64,000 nucleotides of DNA from Candidatus Cloacimonas acidaminovorans str. Evry (GCF_000146065.2 NC_020449.1:124001-188000), one strand, 5' to 3'; shown: positions 29,289 to 38,137, counted from the first letter of the stretch. Made by a program: numbers and translations. The notes: generated by a model from the sequence alone, not told the origin.

Positions 29289-30766
29289 TGCTCAGGAGGA
29301 AGATAAAAAGTGCGAAATAGCAGGTTAAATTGTTCTTCCAGGTCTTGATTATGTAGCTTATCTCTTTCGGTAATTTCTTTTCTTATTTGCCAGGAAGGGT
29401 CTTTTGCCAGTGTTTCTTGCAGTTGCCATTTATGCCTGAATTCTCTTCCCTCAAGTTTAACTAATGCCTCCCATTGTTGTTCCGTGAAACGAATTGCCAA
29501 ACCTTTATCCCGCAGAAGCTTGGTATTTACTTTCAAAGGATAAATCTCAGTGATACGGATAATTTTCAGTATTTCAGAACGCGAAAAATATTTTTCTGCC
29601 TTTAGTTCTTGATAAACCACCATCTCGCGGTAAAATTTACGACCATTCACAGAAGACAGATGATTAACATCCAAGCCCTCTTTTTCTATCTGACTGATAG
29701 TTGTGTGATTGAAAGTATATATTGTTTTTTGGTAAACGGTCTGTTCAAACACATTCTGCACAATAAAAAGAGCTATAAAAGCAAAGAAAAAGGCAATAAC
29801 TGGTGCAGCTATCCAAGCCAAAGATACCTTGCCTAATATATTGTAACGGATATTTTTACCCCCTTTTACCAAACCAATTCCAACAACCGCTCCCACGATA
29901 ATTTGGGTGGAAGATACAGGAACTAAAGGAATGGGAGGTAAACCTATACTTAATAATAGGTTTTGCAAACCACGCGAAGCAAAAATAAAAAGGACAATTG
30001 CTTCTGCAGTTACAGCTATAAGTGCTGTTACCGGTGAAAGATGAAAAATATCTTTTCCTACAGTACGCATTACTTTATGCGAATAGGTGTAAATTCCGAC
30101 AATTATAGAAATTGCACCCAAAATATAGAGTTGCTGGACACCCGAAAGAGTAAAACTGCCCAAATTAATATCTTTGAAAGGAGTTACCGGAACAAAAACT
30201 CCAACCACATTGGCTATGTTATTAGCACCCAAAGAAAAAGCACCAAAGGCACCGATTATAATTAATCCTAAACGAACATAAACATCTTGCTCTAAAAGAT
30301 GAATTTTTCCTCTATTGATAACGGGTCTGATTAAATAAAAAAGCAAAGCGGCAATAATTCCGGAAAGCACAAAAGCAATTACCCAGCTGGAAACAATGGT
30401 AAGTAAATTACGAAAGTCAGTTAGCCGTCCCGAAAAAAAGTTCCAACCAATAATTGCACCTACAATGGTTTGAGAAGTTGAAACCGGAATTCCCGTTCGG
30501 ACAATAGCAGTAATAGTTAAAGCAGCTGCCAGGGCAACTGTAAAAGCACCTCCTAAAGCATCAACACTTCCTAAACGACCTAAAGTTCCGGAAGGACCGC
30601 TACCTTCAAAAACAGCTCCTAAAAAGATAAAAATGGACGCAATTAAAGCCGCTGTTTTGAATTTCAGCATTCTGGTTTCTACAGCAGCACCAAAAATATT
30701 GCCGGTATCATTGGCTCCTAAAGACCAACCTAAAAAAAGACCGCTGAGCAGGTAAATAAAAATCAT
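29285..30766 (-). CDS. pit: PiT-family inorganic phosphate transporter
   Basis: A 493-aa cation-coupled phosphate transporter. The two inverted family signatures are present: 'GANDTGNIFGAAVETR' near the N-terminus (GANDxxN) and 'FSLGANNIANVVGVFV' (GANNxAN-type). There are roughly ten membrane helices over residues 1-355. A hydrophilic C-terminal tail of about 130 residues follows the last helix, longer than in E. coli PitA-like proteins and probably cytoplasmic. The gene for its DUF47 partner ends on the base before this gene starts. Confidence 0.92.
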   Translation of the reverse strand: MIFIYLLSGLFLGWSLGANDTGNIFGAAVETRMLKFKTAALIASIFIFLGAVFEGSGPSGTLGRLGSVDALGGAFTVALAAALTITAIVRTGIPVSTSQTIVGAIIGWNFFSGRLTDFRNLLTIVSSWVIAFVLSGIIAALLFYLIRPVINRGKIHLLEQDVYVRLGLIIIGAFGAFSLGANNIANVVGVFVPVTPFKDINLGSFTLSGVQQLYILGAISIIVGIYTYSHKVMRTVGKDIFHLSPVTALIAVTAEAIVLFIFASRGLQNLLLSIGLPPIPLVPVSSTQIIVGAVVGIGLVKGGKNIRYNILGKVSLAWIAAPVIAFFFAFIALFIVQNVFEQTVYQKTIYTFNHTTISQIEKEGLDVNHLSSVNGRKFYREMVVYQELKAEKYFSRSEILKIIRITEIYPLKVNTKLLRDKGLAIRFTEQQWEALVKLEGREFRHKWQLQETLAKDPSWQIRKEITERDKLHNQDLEEQFNLLFRTFYLPPEQ

Positions 30767-31411
30767 TTATAGTTGACGCTTGATAGCATAAATAGATAAA
30801 CGATCACAAACAACCTGCGCATAATCCGAAATTTTTTCAATATGTATGGCAAAAAAACGCAGCTGACTTTTTTGGGAAAGTTCAATATCCAAATTGAATA
30901 TTTCACGACGCAGGCGTTCACCTATATGATCCGCTTCGCGTTCAAAGAAATAGACCTTGTGAATGTAATTGTTTACAGCAGCTAAATCCCTAAAAAATGA
31001 ACGAACTGCAAAAGAGAGCTGTTCAACGGCATTGCTTGATGCCTTAGTTGTTTGCATCCACAAATCATTTAAGCACTCTGGAATTTTTGGCATTTCAATG
31101 GAAAATTGAACCAGAGAGTCCTTTATATTATCAATAACCTCATCTGTATTTTCCAAAATAGCAAGAACATCACCTCTGTTTTCCGGAATTAGAGTTCGTT
31201 CATAAAGAAAGCGTTCAATGCTAACCCGTAAATCATCTGCCCGATGTTCATTTTCCCTGATTTGAGCCAAACGGGTTTCAAATTGTTCAATCCTGTTATT
31301 GAGGTAATCTTCCATTGCCAGTTCAAAAGTGGTAGCCGAATCACTTAAAATATCCAAAAAGGCATCTATCTGGGTTTCAATAAAGCGGGTTGTTTTTAAA
31401 ATCAGAGCCAT
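30767..31411 (-). CDS. DUF47 (PhoU-like) phosphate transport regulator
   Basis: A 214-aa all-helical protein of the PhoU-like DUF47 family, which occurs beside PiT transporters and is thought to control them. The family pattern is seen in 'IRENEHRADDLRVSIERFLYERTLIPENRGDVLAIL' (in part: E-x-x-A-D and the 'P..R.D...L' motif). There is no membrane segment, so it is cytoplasmic. Its stop abuts the PiT start, giving the order DUF47-pit-AEC. Confidence 0.9.
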   Translation of the reverse strand: MALILKTTRFIETQIDAFLDILSDSATTFELAMEDYLNNRIEQFETRLAQIRENEHRADDLRVSIERFLYERTLIPENRGDVLAILENTDEVIDNIKDSLVQFSIEMPKIPECLNDLWMQTTKASSNAVEQLSFAVRSFFRDLAAVNNYIHKVYFFEREADHIGERLRREIFNLDIELSQKSQLRFFAIHIEKISDYAQVVCDRLSIYAIKRQL

Positions 31412-31810
31412 TTTCTCTCCTTGAGAGTTATAATTTTATTCCTTTTATCATTTTAACCAGAAAAAGAGATACTACTTTCTGTCAAGCGAAAAGGGAATTC
31501 AAGTTAATGGGTGAACAGGTTAACGGGTGAAACCCCAAGATAAATTAAGGGCAACCTGTAATATTTTTTCCTGTTGCAAAGACAATTATATTTTTCACTT
31601 ACCTGGATTCCTGCTTCCTTGGGAATGACAACTGATTTATACCTATTTTTGCAATAATGACAAGGGTATGAATTCCTTTATAAACCTTCTTTTTCTATGG
31701 CAAAGAAAGAATTTGCCAACCCATTAGTTATCAAATGCATTGTATAAATTTATTTTAAAAATGATACAACTTCTTCTCGTAGTATAAATTGACCTCTCTA
31801 CCTCAAGACC
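31412..31810. other. 400-bp gap with one REP-like element
   Basis: There is no gene here. 31604-31630 reads TGGATTCCTGCTTCCTTGGG-AATGACA, a member of a family seen also at 32988 and 60458. The rest is AT-rich sequence with no clear signals. Confidence 0.6.
31604..31630. repeat. REP-like element
   Basis: TGGATTCCTGCTTCCTTGGG then AATGACA; compare 60458-60486. Confidence 0.6.
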
Positions 31811-32878
31811 TTAGCGCAAAAAATGTTTCAACGCATTAACAAATGTCTCAACATCTTCCCTGCAGCTAATCGTTACCCTTAAACAATTTTGCAAACGGGG
31901 ATGCGAACCTACATCGCGAACAGCAATATCGTTTGCCAAAAGATGATTAAAGAATTCAGGAGTCCGTTCTGCAAGAGAAAAAGTGAGGAAATTGGTAGCA
32001 GAAGGATAAACCTTTATCTCTTCTATTGTTTGCAAAGTTGCAAAAAGCTCTTCCCGCAATTGAATTGTCTGTTGCACTTGTGTTTTAAAGATATCCTGAT
32101 TTTCCAGAATAGTGAGAGCAAATGCCTGGTTCAGAATAGAAGTATGAAAGGTAGTAAGAACTTTGGAAAGTTCATAAATGTTTTCCGCTGAAGAAATTGC
32201 ATAGCCAAAACGCAATCCAGCAGAGGAAAATGCTTTGGAAAAAGAACGCACTAAAATCAAATTTGGATACTGCAATAAACTGCCTGCCAGAGTTTTACCC
32301 GAAAATTCAAAATAGGTCTCATCTACCAGCACAAGTTTATCAGGCAAAGCTTTAATTATTTGTAATAGTTGGCAATCGGGAAACAAATTGCCCGTAGGAT
32401 TATTGGGATTGCATAATATAGCTAACTTACAATCCGGGTGACTGGCAAGTTCCAAATACTTTTCCGGGGAGAAACTGAAATCCTCATCCAAATCCAAAAA
32501 TAGCATTTTCAGTCCTACCATAGCGCTAAAGGTTTTATAATCAAAATAGGAAGGTGCCAGGGAAACAGCAAAGGATTGATCATTTTCCCGCACTGCCAGA
32601 AAGATATGATAGAGAATATCATCAGCTCCATTTCCCCACAGGACATTTTCTTTTGTTAAGGAATTGCCAATGTAAGAAATTAGGGATAAATGCAGTTTTT
32701 CCGTTACAGGAGAGAGATAACGATTTAGTTCAATCTCTTCCATTTTGGCTAAAAATTGCTGTTTAATTGCCTGATAGGGATTTAGGCAACTTTCGTTCAG
32801 GCACATCATTCTTTTTTTAACGGGAACACTTATTTTAGAGGGCTTTTTGTCTTTCAAGTCACTGCGAAAATAGGACAT
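31811..32878 (-). CDS. hisC: HisC-like PLP aminotransferase
   Basis: Fold-type I aminotransferase (355 aa) of the histidinol-phosphate aminotransferase family. The start at 32878 is chosen because AAGGAG lies 8 bases before it; an in-frame ATG at 32974 would add 32 atypical residues. Motifs: 'NPNNPTGN' (PLP-binding Asn), 'LVDETYFEF' (Asp), 'SFSKAFSSAGLRFGYA' (Schiff-base Lys in SFSKAF) and the C-terminal Arg in 'LRVTISCREDVE'. There are no other histidine genes nearby, so it may be a general aromatic or threonine-phosphate (CobD-like) enzyme. The gene symbol refers to the family. Confidence 0.8.
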   Translation of the reverse strand: MSYFRSDLKDKKPSKISVPVKKRMMCLNESCLNPYQAIKQQFLAKMEEIELNRYLSPVTEKLHLSLISYIGNSLTKENVLWGNGADDILYHIFLAVRENDQSFAVSLAPSYFDYKTFSAMVGLKMLFLDLDEDFSFSPEKYLELASHPDCKLAILCNPNNPTGNLFPDCQLLQIIKALPDKLVLVDETYFEFSGKTLAGSLLQYPNLILVRSFSKAFSSAGLRFGYAISSAENIYELSKVLTTFHTSILNQAFALTILENQDIFKTQVQQTIQLREELFATLQTIEEIKVYPSATNFLTFSLAERTPEFFNHLLANDIAVRDVGSHPRLQNCLRVTISCREDVETFVNALKHFLR

Positions 32879-32987
32879 AATTCTTTCTCCTTCTATCAAT
32901 ATTATAAGTTGAAATCGGGGAAAAGCAAAAGTGTCATTCTTATCCTGTTTCCACATTGAAAGTGCAGTTATCATTGAAAAAATATCC

Positions 32988-33014
32988 TTGATTCCTGCTT
33001 GTGCAGAAATGACA
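32988..33014. repeat. REP-like element
   Basis: TTGATTCCTGCTTGTGCAGA then AATGACA; compare 60458-60486. It lies between the aminotransferase gene and the ECF operon terminator. Confidence 0.6.
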
Positions 33015-33043
33015 AGAGCATTTCATTCCAGCAATGATATTAT

Positions 33044-33080
33044 TTAAAAAAAGCCACGGGAGGAGTACCCGTGGCTTTGT
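33044..33080 (-). terminator. Intrinsic terminator of the ECF sigma operon
   Basis: On the minus strand AAAGCCACGGG (33078-33068) pairs perfectly with CCCGTGGCTTT (33060-33050) and runs into seven T. It lies about 50 bases after the last gene of the operon. A REP-like element is just beyond it at 32988-33014. Confidence 0.93.
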
Positions 33081-33126
33081 CTGTGTGTTGCTGAGGAGGG
33101 ATTATTAGGGGCTTATTTTTCTCGCT

Positions 33127-33696
33127 CTATTGTTTGGGAGGTAATTTTTTTTCAGGCATACCGAAAGAACCGCATTCTCCGCATCCATCACAATTTTCTC
33201 TGCTCTGAGGTCTGAAGTCCTTAGCATTTTTACAGGGTGTTTGTTTATGCATAGCACCCTGAAAATGTGACATATTCTTTTTCAGGGTTGCCTTCTGTTC
33301 GGGGGTAAGTTCTTTCATTCTGGCAGCCAAAAAATCCACTTTAGCATCGGCTAAGACATTGCGTTTAGTGGCTATTTGTTTGTTTAAATCCTTTGCCTGC
33401 TTGTAGTTTTCATCTTTCAAAGCTTTCTGCAGGTCAATTTTTAAATTTTTAATTTCGGCGTTTAGGGTGTTTTTATTTTTCTCAAAACTTATTTTCAATT
33501 CTTCAAATTTTTTCTTTTGGGCATCGGTAAGTTTCAATTCCTCAAGGTATTTTCGCATCGGCATTTCGGGGTTCGGGGTTTTAATTTCTTCCGATTGCAC
33601 CTTAGGATTAGAGCGATCTTTAGGGGCATCCGTTTGGGCAAGTAATGCACCGCAAACGAATATTAGGGCAAGGGTTAGGAATATAATTTTTTTCAT
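33127..33696 (-). CDS. Spy/CpxP-like periplasmic protein with cysteine-rich tail
   Basis: A 189-aa exported helical protein. After the signal peptide come two LTxxQ-type motifs, 'LKLTDAQKKKFEELK' (about 54-68) and 'ELTPEQKATLKKNM' (about 130-143), characteristic of Spy/CpxP stress chaperones and metal sensors. The tail is unusual: about 35 residues with five Cys ('CKNAKDF...CDGCGECGSFG'), which could bind metal. It is the last gene of the ECF operon, overlapping the previous gene by 4 bases (ATGA). Confidence 0.82.
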   Translation of the reverse strand: MKKIIFLTLALIFVCGALLAQTDAPKDRSNPKVQSEEIKTPNPEMPMRKYLEELKLTDAQKKKFEELKISFEKNKNTLNAEIKNLKIDLQKALKDENYKQAKDLNKQIATKRNVLADAKVDFLAARMKELTPEQKATLKKNMSHFQGAMHKQTPCKNAKDFRPQSRENCDGCGECGSFGMPEKKLPPKQ

Positions 33697-34157
33697 CTGT
33701 TTCTCCTATTTTTAGGTATATTATCTCTGTTTAAGCGTTTTTTGGCAAATTCGGCACGGCGTTGGAAATGTTCCTGTGCTTCTTCTGCCGTTAAGGTCTT
33801 ACGATAGGCAACCATTCTTTCCGCCAATCTTCTTTCCAGATTGTTTTGAGCCACCAGGGAAGAATCAATTAAGGCATTCACTTTTGCCATATCTACAGGG
33901 TCTTTTGCCAGTTCCAGCATCAGGGAATGTTTGATAGTTTCAAATTTATCCCTTAAATTCCTGATTTCTTCATCCCTTTCAAAAGGAGGAGGACCAAAAT
34001 GGGGACGGGAACCTCGCATTTCTTCGTTTCTTACAGGTGGTTGAGGATGAGGGTGAAACCAGTGTAAATAAATGAAACTGCCGATAAAGGCAAGATTAAA
34101 ACTCACCGAAATCAGCAGGATTATTATTAGCCAGCGTTTACTCACCCTGTTCTCCAT
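33693..34157 (-). CDS. Metal-resistance/Spy-like protein with membrane anchor
   Basis: A 154-aa protein with an N-terminal membrane helix (about 9-31), then a short His/Pro-rich stretch 'HWFHPHPQPP', and a helical periplasmic domain with an LTxxE motif ('KTLTAEEAQEHFQRR'). This matches the 'heavy-metal resistance' family that senses metals in the periplasm. It overlaps the anti-sigma gene upstream by 20 bases and the Spy-like gene downstream by 4, so the products are made together. Confidence 0.8.
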   Translation of the reverse strand: MENRVSKRWLIIILLISVSFNLAFIGSFIYLHWFHPHPQPPVRNEEMRGSRPHFGPPPFERDEEIRNLRDKFETIKHSLMLELAKDPVDMAKVNALIDSSLVAQNNLERRLAERMVAYRKTLTAEEAQEHFQRRAEFAKKRLNRDNIPKNRRNR

Positions 34158-34584
34158 TTTCCGCTATATTATCCAGAATTGTGTTTTCACCAAAACTGCC
34201 GTAAGCGATGGAAGTAAGAGTAAGGGATTCCGTTTTTTCCGGAATTATGTTGTTATAGCTAACTATACCGACTTTAACACCTGCCCATAAGCTTAAGATA
34301 ATAGTGAGCATAGCGGTAACTGGGGCAAGTTTATAGCGACGGAAAAATCCCGGATTTTTTGCTTCCAGACGGTGCACCTTATCCATAATTTGTCCGTGAA
34401 TCCAGGAAGGAAACTCTGGTTTTGGGAGGTGAGAAAGCATCAGATGCAGTTTTTGGGCATCTGCCAGAAAAACTTTGCAGGCAGGACATTTATCCAGATG
34501 GGATTGAAGTTTTGCCTGAAAGCGGATATCCAATTCGCCATCAAGTTCTTTTTCCAGATAGCGTTTGGCTTTACTGCATCTCAT
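34138..34584 (-). CDS. Anti-sigma factor with zinc-finger (zf-HC2) domain
   Basis: A 148-aa membrane anti-sigma factor. The Met at 34584, preceded by AAGGTG, is preferred over one 11 codons upstream because the zinc domain then begins at once: 'MRCSKAKRYL' and 'SHLDKCPACK' (the HxxxCxxC motif). A membrane helix lies at about 87-107, followed by a short periplasmic part. It would hold the ECF sigma factor at the membrane until an envelope signal, perhaps sensed by the two Spy-like partners. Its start is about 45 bases after the sigma-factor stop. Confidence 0.88.
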   Translation of the reverse strand: MRCSKAKRYLEKELDGELDIRFQAKLQSHLDKCPACKVFLADAQKLHLMLSHLPKPEFPSWIHGQIMDKVHRLEAKNPGFFRRYKLAPVTAMLTIILSLWAGVKVGIVSYNNIIPEKTESLTLTSIAYGSFGENTILDNIAENGEQGE

Positions 34585-34629
34585 TTTTCTGCACCTTCTT
34601 ATATTTTTTGCTTCCAATTACTATACCAT

Positions 34630-35118
34630 TCAACTTTCTTTATCCTGCAAAATTTTTTTCCTTAATGTGCGTTTTGCTCTTACCAGCAAGGATTCAACCG
34701 CTTTTATACTGATTCCCAAAGTGGCAGAAATTTCCTTGTAGGACATTTTTTCGTAATATTGTAATTGAATTACGGCTGCCAAACGCGGAGGCAAAGCCGA
34801 GATTGCATTTTTTAGAACTGTGTAGTCCGTTTCGTTGGTGGTAGCCGTTTTTTCGGGAATACAATTAAATCTCTCCGGTTCCATATTTATATAATGTGCC
34901 TTCTGTTTTAGAAAGCTGAGGCATTTATTACGAGCAATTTTATAGGTATAAGCAAGAGCTGTGGCTTCATCTATGCGATCCAGATTTTTGTATACCGCTA
35001 TAAATACGGTTTGGACGATATCCAAGGCATCCTGTTCATTAGCGCATAAAGTTAACACATAATTAAAGATGCGCTTTTCATTAGCCGTTAAAAATGCCTC
35101 AAAATGTTCTTTCTTCAT
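34630..35118 (-). CDS. ECF-type RNA polymerase sigma factor
   Basis: A 162-aa sigma-70 family ECF factor. Region 2 is at about 10-75 ('DALDIVQTVFIAVYKNLDRI', 'AYTYKIARNKCLSFL') and region 4 at about 105-155 ('LPPRLAAVIQLQYYEKMSYK', 'EISATLGISIKAVESLLVRA'). It is the first gene of the operon sigma / anti-sigma / metal-resistance / Spy-like, a common arrangement for envelope or metal stress. ECF factors usually activate their own promoter; I could not identify a -35/-10 pair with confidence upstream of 35118. Confidence 0.95.
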   Translation of the reverse strand: MKKEHFEAFLTANEKRIFNYVLTLCANEQDALDIVQTVFIAVYKNLDRIDEATALAYTYKIARNKCLSFLKQKAHYINMEPERFNCIPEKTATTNETDYTVLKNAISALPPRLAAVIQLQYYEKMSYKEISATLGISIKAVESLLVRAKRTLRKKILQDKES

Positions 35119-35454
35119 ACCTGTTTTTACTTATCATTGTATTTTTTGAATGTAAATTCCCTTATCATTCCTGGGCAACTAGGAATCCACATAAGGAAAA
35201 AAATATTTATGCATTTTAATATGGAATTTACATCATATCTTTAGTATGTTGTTTTTTTAACTTGCAAGAAATAAACCAAACCCGAAACAAAGCTTCAAGA
35301 TGTAGCCGGAGAACGCTGATTCTCCGCATTTTTTGTAACCGTAACTTATCCAAATTTCGTATTATTTTCACGCAGAGGATTGGCTTCCTCCGTCTACACT
35401 TCCAAAACAAAACTTGACTAATTTCCCTCTTATCAGTTAGCAGTAACAACTAAG
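35119..35454. other. Divergent intergenic region with a hairpin
   Basis: It separates the ECF operon (minus) from the LolC/E-like gene (plus). A 7-bp perfect stem, CGGAGAA/TTCTCCG (35307-35326), is followed by CATTTTTT on the plus strand, giving a terminator-like structure with no gene before it; the word 'GTAGCCGGAGAACG' may be part of a dispersed repeat. No coding sequence is credible here. Confidence 0.5.
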
Positions 35455-36711
35455 ATGATTAATAAAAGCGTAGTTTTTCTTGCCCGCAAATACCTGAGCG
35501 GACGCAAAACCAGAGGCATCGGCAAAGCTCATTATCTTTGCCTGATTGGCATCACTTTAGGAGTTTTGTCTTTGCTTTGTGTAACTTCCGTGATGAATGG
35601 TTTCCGCTTTGATATTCGTAACCGGATTACAGGCACTTTTGCAGAAATTCGTATTTCGGCAAAAGGAGGGGAAACCATCAAAGGTTACTCTGCTATTTGT
35701 AACCAATTGCAAGATATGAAGTTCTCTGCCAGTCCCGTAATTCGGAATGAATTGTTGCTGAAATATGATTCTGTAGTTTTGCCTACGCTTTGTTTTGGTA
35801 TTGAACCAAATAGGCATAAAAATGTCTCTTCCCTTTTGCAAAAACCGGATACCGGCAGCAAAGAAATCATTCAGGGTTTGCTTGTGGGAAATATTTCTCC
35901 GGAAGAATTTTCCGCTTCAGGCATTGCTTTAGGGGCAGGGCTGGCTTCACAATTGGGTGTTTATTTGGGAGATGAAATTCAAGTGCTATCACCAATGTTC
36001 AATGTTCCAACTGCATTTGGAATGATTCCGCGCATCCGTTTTCTGAAAGTGCAGGCAATTTTTGCTGCTGGAATGCCTGAATATGACCAAAATTTCAGCT
36101 TTATGGGCATTGATAACGCTGTCTTTTTTGCTTCTTATTCCCCTGGCGAGGCAGATTATATTGAGGTTAAACCCTTTTCCCAAATGCGCAAAAATCAGCC
36201 ACTGAAGACCCTGAAAAAGGCATTTCCGGACTTTCAGATTGAGGATTGGAGCAGTTTTGATCCCAATCTTTATTCTGCCATCCGCTTTGAGAAATTCCTG
36301 ATGTTTGTGATTATGCTCTTTATGTTTATCATTGCCAGCTTTAACCTGACCGGCAATCTGCTGAAAACGATTTCCCAAAAGAAACGCGAATTGGGCTTGC
36401 TAAAAGCTTTAGGACTGACCGATAAAGACCTACAAAGCTTATTTTTACTGCAGGCACTTTTTTTGTGTTCCGCGGGAATTATTCTGGGCTTAACTTTGGG
36501 CTCGCTTTTACTGCTCATACAAAAATATACGGGAATTGTAAAACTGGGTTTGGGAGGAGGAAATTCCATAATTTTACCCGTGAAATTTGCTTTTACAGAT
36601 TACCTTTTGATTACTGTTGTTGCCTATTTAATCACTATTTTAAGCGTGCTACTACCTCTCAAACGCCTAAACAAAATAAACGCTGTAGAACTAATTAAAC
36701 GCGCCGTTTAG
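35455..36711 (+). CDS. LolC/LolE-like ABC transporter permease
   Basis: A 418-aa FtsX-family permease for lipoprotein release. The family's N-terminal pattern is seen in 'FLARKYLSGRKTRG' and 'IGITLGVLSLLCVTSVMNGF'. There is a large periplasmic domain between helix 1 (about 27-50) and helix 2 (about 280), then 'KKRELGLLKALGLTDKDLQS' (the coupling helix typical of FtsX permeases) and two more membrane helices. In the cell it would extract lipoproteins from the inner membrane. The LolD ATPase is not next to it. It is a single-gene unit, divergent from the ECF operon. Confidence 0.88.
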   Translation: MINKSVVFLARKYLSGRKTRGIGKAHYLCLIGITLGVLSLLCVTSVMNGFRFDIRNRITGTFAEIRISAKGGETIKGYSAICNQLQDMKFSASPVIRNELLLKYDSVVLPTLCFGIEPNRHKNVSSLLQKPDTGSKEIIQGLLVGNISPEEFSASGIALGAGLASQLGVYLGDEIQVLSPMFNVPTAFGMIPRIRFLKVQAIFAAGMPEYDQNFSFMGIDNAVFFASYSPGEADYIEVKPFSQMRKNQPLKTLKKAFPDFQIEDWSSFDPNLYSAIRFEKFLMFVIMLFMFIIASFNLTGNLLKTISQKKRELGLLKALGLTDKDLQSLFLLQALFLCSAGIILGLTLGSLLLLIQKYTGIVKLGLGGGNSIILPVKFAFTDYLLITVVAYLITILSVLLPLKRLNKINAVELIKRAV

Positions 36712-36744
36712 AAACTTCTTTCTTGCACATATATTGTTTTTCAG

Positions 36745-36790
36745 ATTCCCTTATGCTTCCCATATCGCGATATGGGAAGCATAAGGGAAT
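36745..36790. repeat. 46-bp perfect palindrome
   Basis: ATTCCCTTATGCTTCCCATATCG (36745-36767) is followed with no spacer by its exact reverse complement (36768-36790). An imperfect direct echo, GAATGATATGGGAAGCGTAA, follows. It is located 33 bases after the LolC/E-like stop and 22 bases before the IS left end. Confidence 0.95.
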
Positions 36791-36862
36791 GATATGGGAA
36801 GCGTAAAATTACTGTGGTGTCCTAAATAAGTTGACACAAAATACAGTAAAGGAGATATTGAA

Positions 36863-37270
36863 ATGAAGACAAAAAACGAGGACAAACGGAAGCGCACAAA
36901 CTATAGTGTAGCTTTCAAAATGCAAGTGGTGGAAGAGGTCGAAAACGGTCTGATAAGTGCGGAAGGAGCCCGTAAGCTATATGGGATCCCCGGAAAAGAT
37001 TCTATCCCATCTTGGATAGAGAAATATGGTATAAACAACAGAATTAACAAGGCGGTATACGTTATGACACAAAAAGAAGAACTCGAATTAGTGGTATTCC
37101 GTAAGGAAAACAAACGCTTGAAGAAAGCACTTGATGACAGCCATGTACAAGTGTTGGCATGGGAATCATTAGTTGAGATAGCTGAAGAAGAGCTTCATGT
37201 TAACTTAAAAAAAAAGTTTGGTTCCCAGCTTGCCAAGAAGCTCGAAGAAAAGCTGACACAATCGGATTAA
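36863..37270 (+). CDS. IS3-family transposase OrfA
   Basis: A 135-aa protein with an N-terminal helix-turn-helix of the transposase_8 type ('YSVAFKMQVVEEVENGLISA', 'YGIPGKDSIPSWIEKYG') and then a leucine-zipper-like coiled coil (about 72-130, 'KEELELVVFRKENKRLKKAL'). It recognises the inverted repeats. AAAGGAGA precedes the ATG. The coding sequence ends with an A-run (37207-37215) able to shift ribosomes by -1 into OrfB. Confidence 0.93.
   Translation: MKTKNEDKRKRTNYSVAFKMQVVEEVENGLISAEGARKLYGIPGKDSIPSWIEKYGINNRINKAVYVMTQKEELELVVFRKENKRLKKALDDSHVQVLAWESLVEIAEEELHVNLKKKFGSQLAKKLEEKLTQSD
37207..37216 (+). promoter_or_regulatory. -1 ribosomal frameshift site (A-AAA-AAG)
   Basis: Nine A followed by G; read in the OrfA frame, the last seven bases fall as A AAA AAG, the canonical -1 slippery heptamer of IS3 elements. 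The -1 frame stays open from here into OrfB. A shifted product would be about 408 aa. Function is inferred from the family. Confidence 0.8.
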
Positions 37271-37278
37271 ATACAAGC

Positions 37279-38088
37279 ATGGAAGCAATTTGTATGACCT
37301 TTGGATACTCTCGCCAGGCCTATTACAAGCATAAACAGTTGGAGGAATTTCGGACTAAGCGCGATCAGAATGTGCTTGCAGAAGTTCGGAATATCCGCCA
37401 TAAACAGCCCAAGGTGGGAGTCAGAAAGTTGCATATAATGCTGAATAATCTTGAGCAATCAGAGTTGAAGATAAGTCGGGATCAGTTATTCGCACTGCTG
37501 GCAAGGAATGATATGCTGGTTAAGCAAAAGAAAAAGTTTACCCGCACTTCCCGCCCAGATAAAAAGGCCTCCGTATTTCCTAATCTGTTGGATATGAAAA
37601 CGATAGACAAGAAGAATCAGGCATGGGTGGTGGATATTACCTATCTCAATACCTGTTATGGTTTTGCCTATCTATACCTAATAACTGATAGGTATTCGCG
37701 TAAGATTATCAGCTTTGTTGTTGCCAACAGATTGCATGCAAAATATGCGTGTAAAGCTCTTCAAAAGGCAATTAGTACCGTAGATGATCCTGCTGGGATT
37801 ATTCATCATTCCGATCATGGAAGCCAGTATTGCAGCGAGGAATACCAAAAAATATTGAATAGCAATAAGATACTATGTAGCATGACAGGCATAGCTCATT
37901 GTTATGATAACGCTGTGGCAGAACGTATTAATGGCATCTTAAAACAAGAATTTGGCTTAGGGAGGACTTTGCAATCTGTAAAAGTAGCTCAGGAATTAGC
38001 TTCAGATGCAATCTACATCTACAATAATAACCGATTGCATAGCGCTCTGATGTATAAGACGCCTTGCGAGGTGCACGATGCACTCTAA
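37279..38088 (+). CDS. IS3-family transposase OrfB (DDE integrase core)
   Basis: A 269-aa protein with an HTH_21-like N-terminus and an rve domain with all three catalytic acids: Asp119 ('WVVDITYL'), Asp179 ('HHSDHGSQY') and Glu215 ('AVAERING'), spacing DD(35)E. It is probably made mainly as an OrfAB fusion by -1 frameshifting. The ATG at 37279 lies 8 bases after the OrfA stop without a clear RBS. Confidence 0.94.
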   Translation: MEAICMTFGYSRQAYYKHKQLEEFRTKRDQNVLAEVRNIRHKQPKVGVRKLHIMLNNLEQSELKISRDQLFALLARNDMLVKQKKKFTRTSRPDKKASVFPNLLDMKTIDKKNQAWVVDITYLNTCYGFAYLYLITDRYSRKIISFVVANRLHAKYACKALQKAISTVDDPAGIIHHSDHGSQYCSEEYQKILNSNKILCSMTGIAHCYDNAVAERINGILKQEFGLGRTLQSVKVAQELASDAIYIYNNNRLHSALMYKTPCEVHDAL

Positions 38089-38095
38089 ATTAAGC

Positions 38096-38137
38096 AAAAA
38101 CGACGAGCACCCTTCTTGCGTGCACGTCGTCGTTTTT
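38096..38137 (+). terminator. Hairpin terminator inside the IS right end
   Basis: AAAAACGACGAGCAC pairs, with a small bulge, with GTGCACGTCGTCGTTTTT, ending in five T. It sits just after the OrfB stop. Confidence 0.75.

Noticed and set aside
32878-32974. Upstream start for the HisC-like aminotransferase
   Set aside because: The 32 extra residues do not resemble the family, and a proper RBS lies before the internal Met at 32878.
35228-35449. 73-codon minus-strand frame upstream of the ECF operon
   Set aside because: It covers a repeat-like hairpin; no RBS or recognisable protein features.
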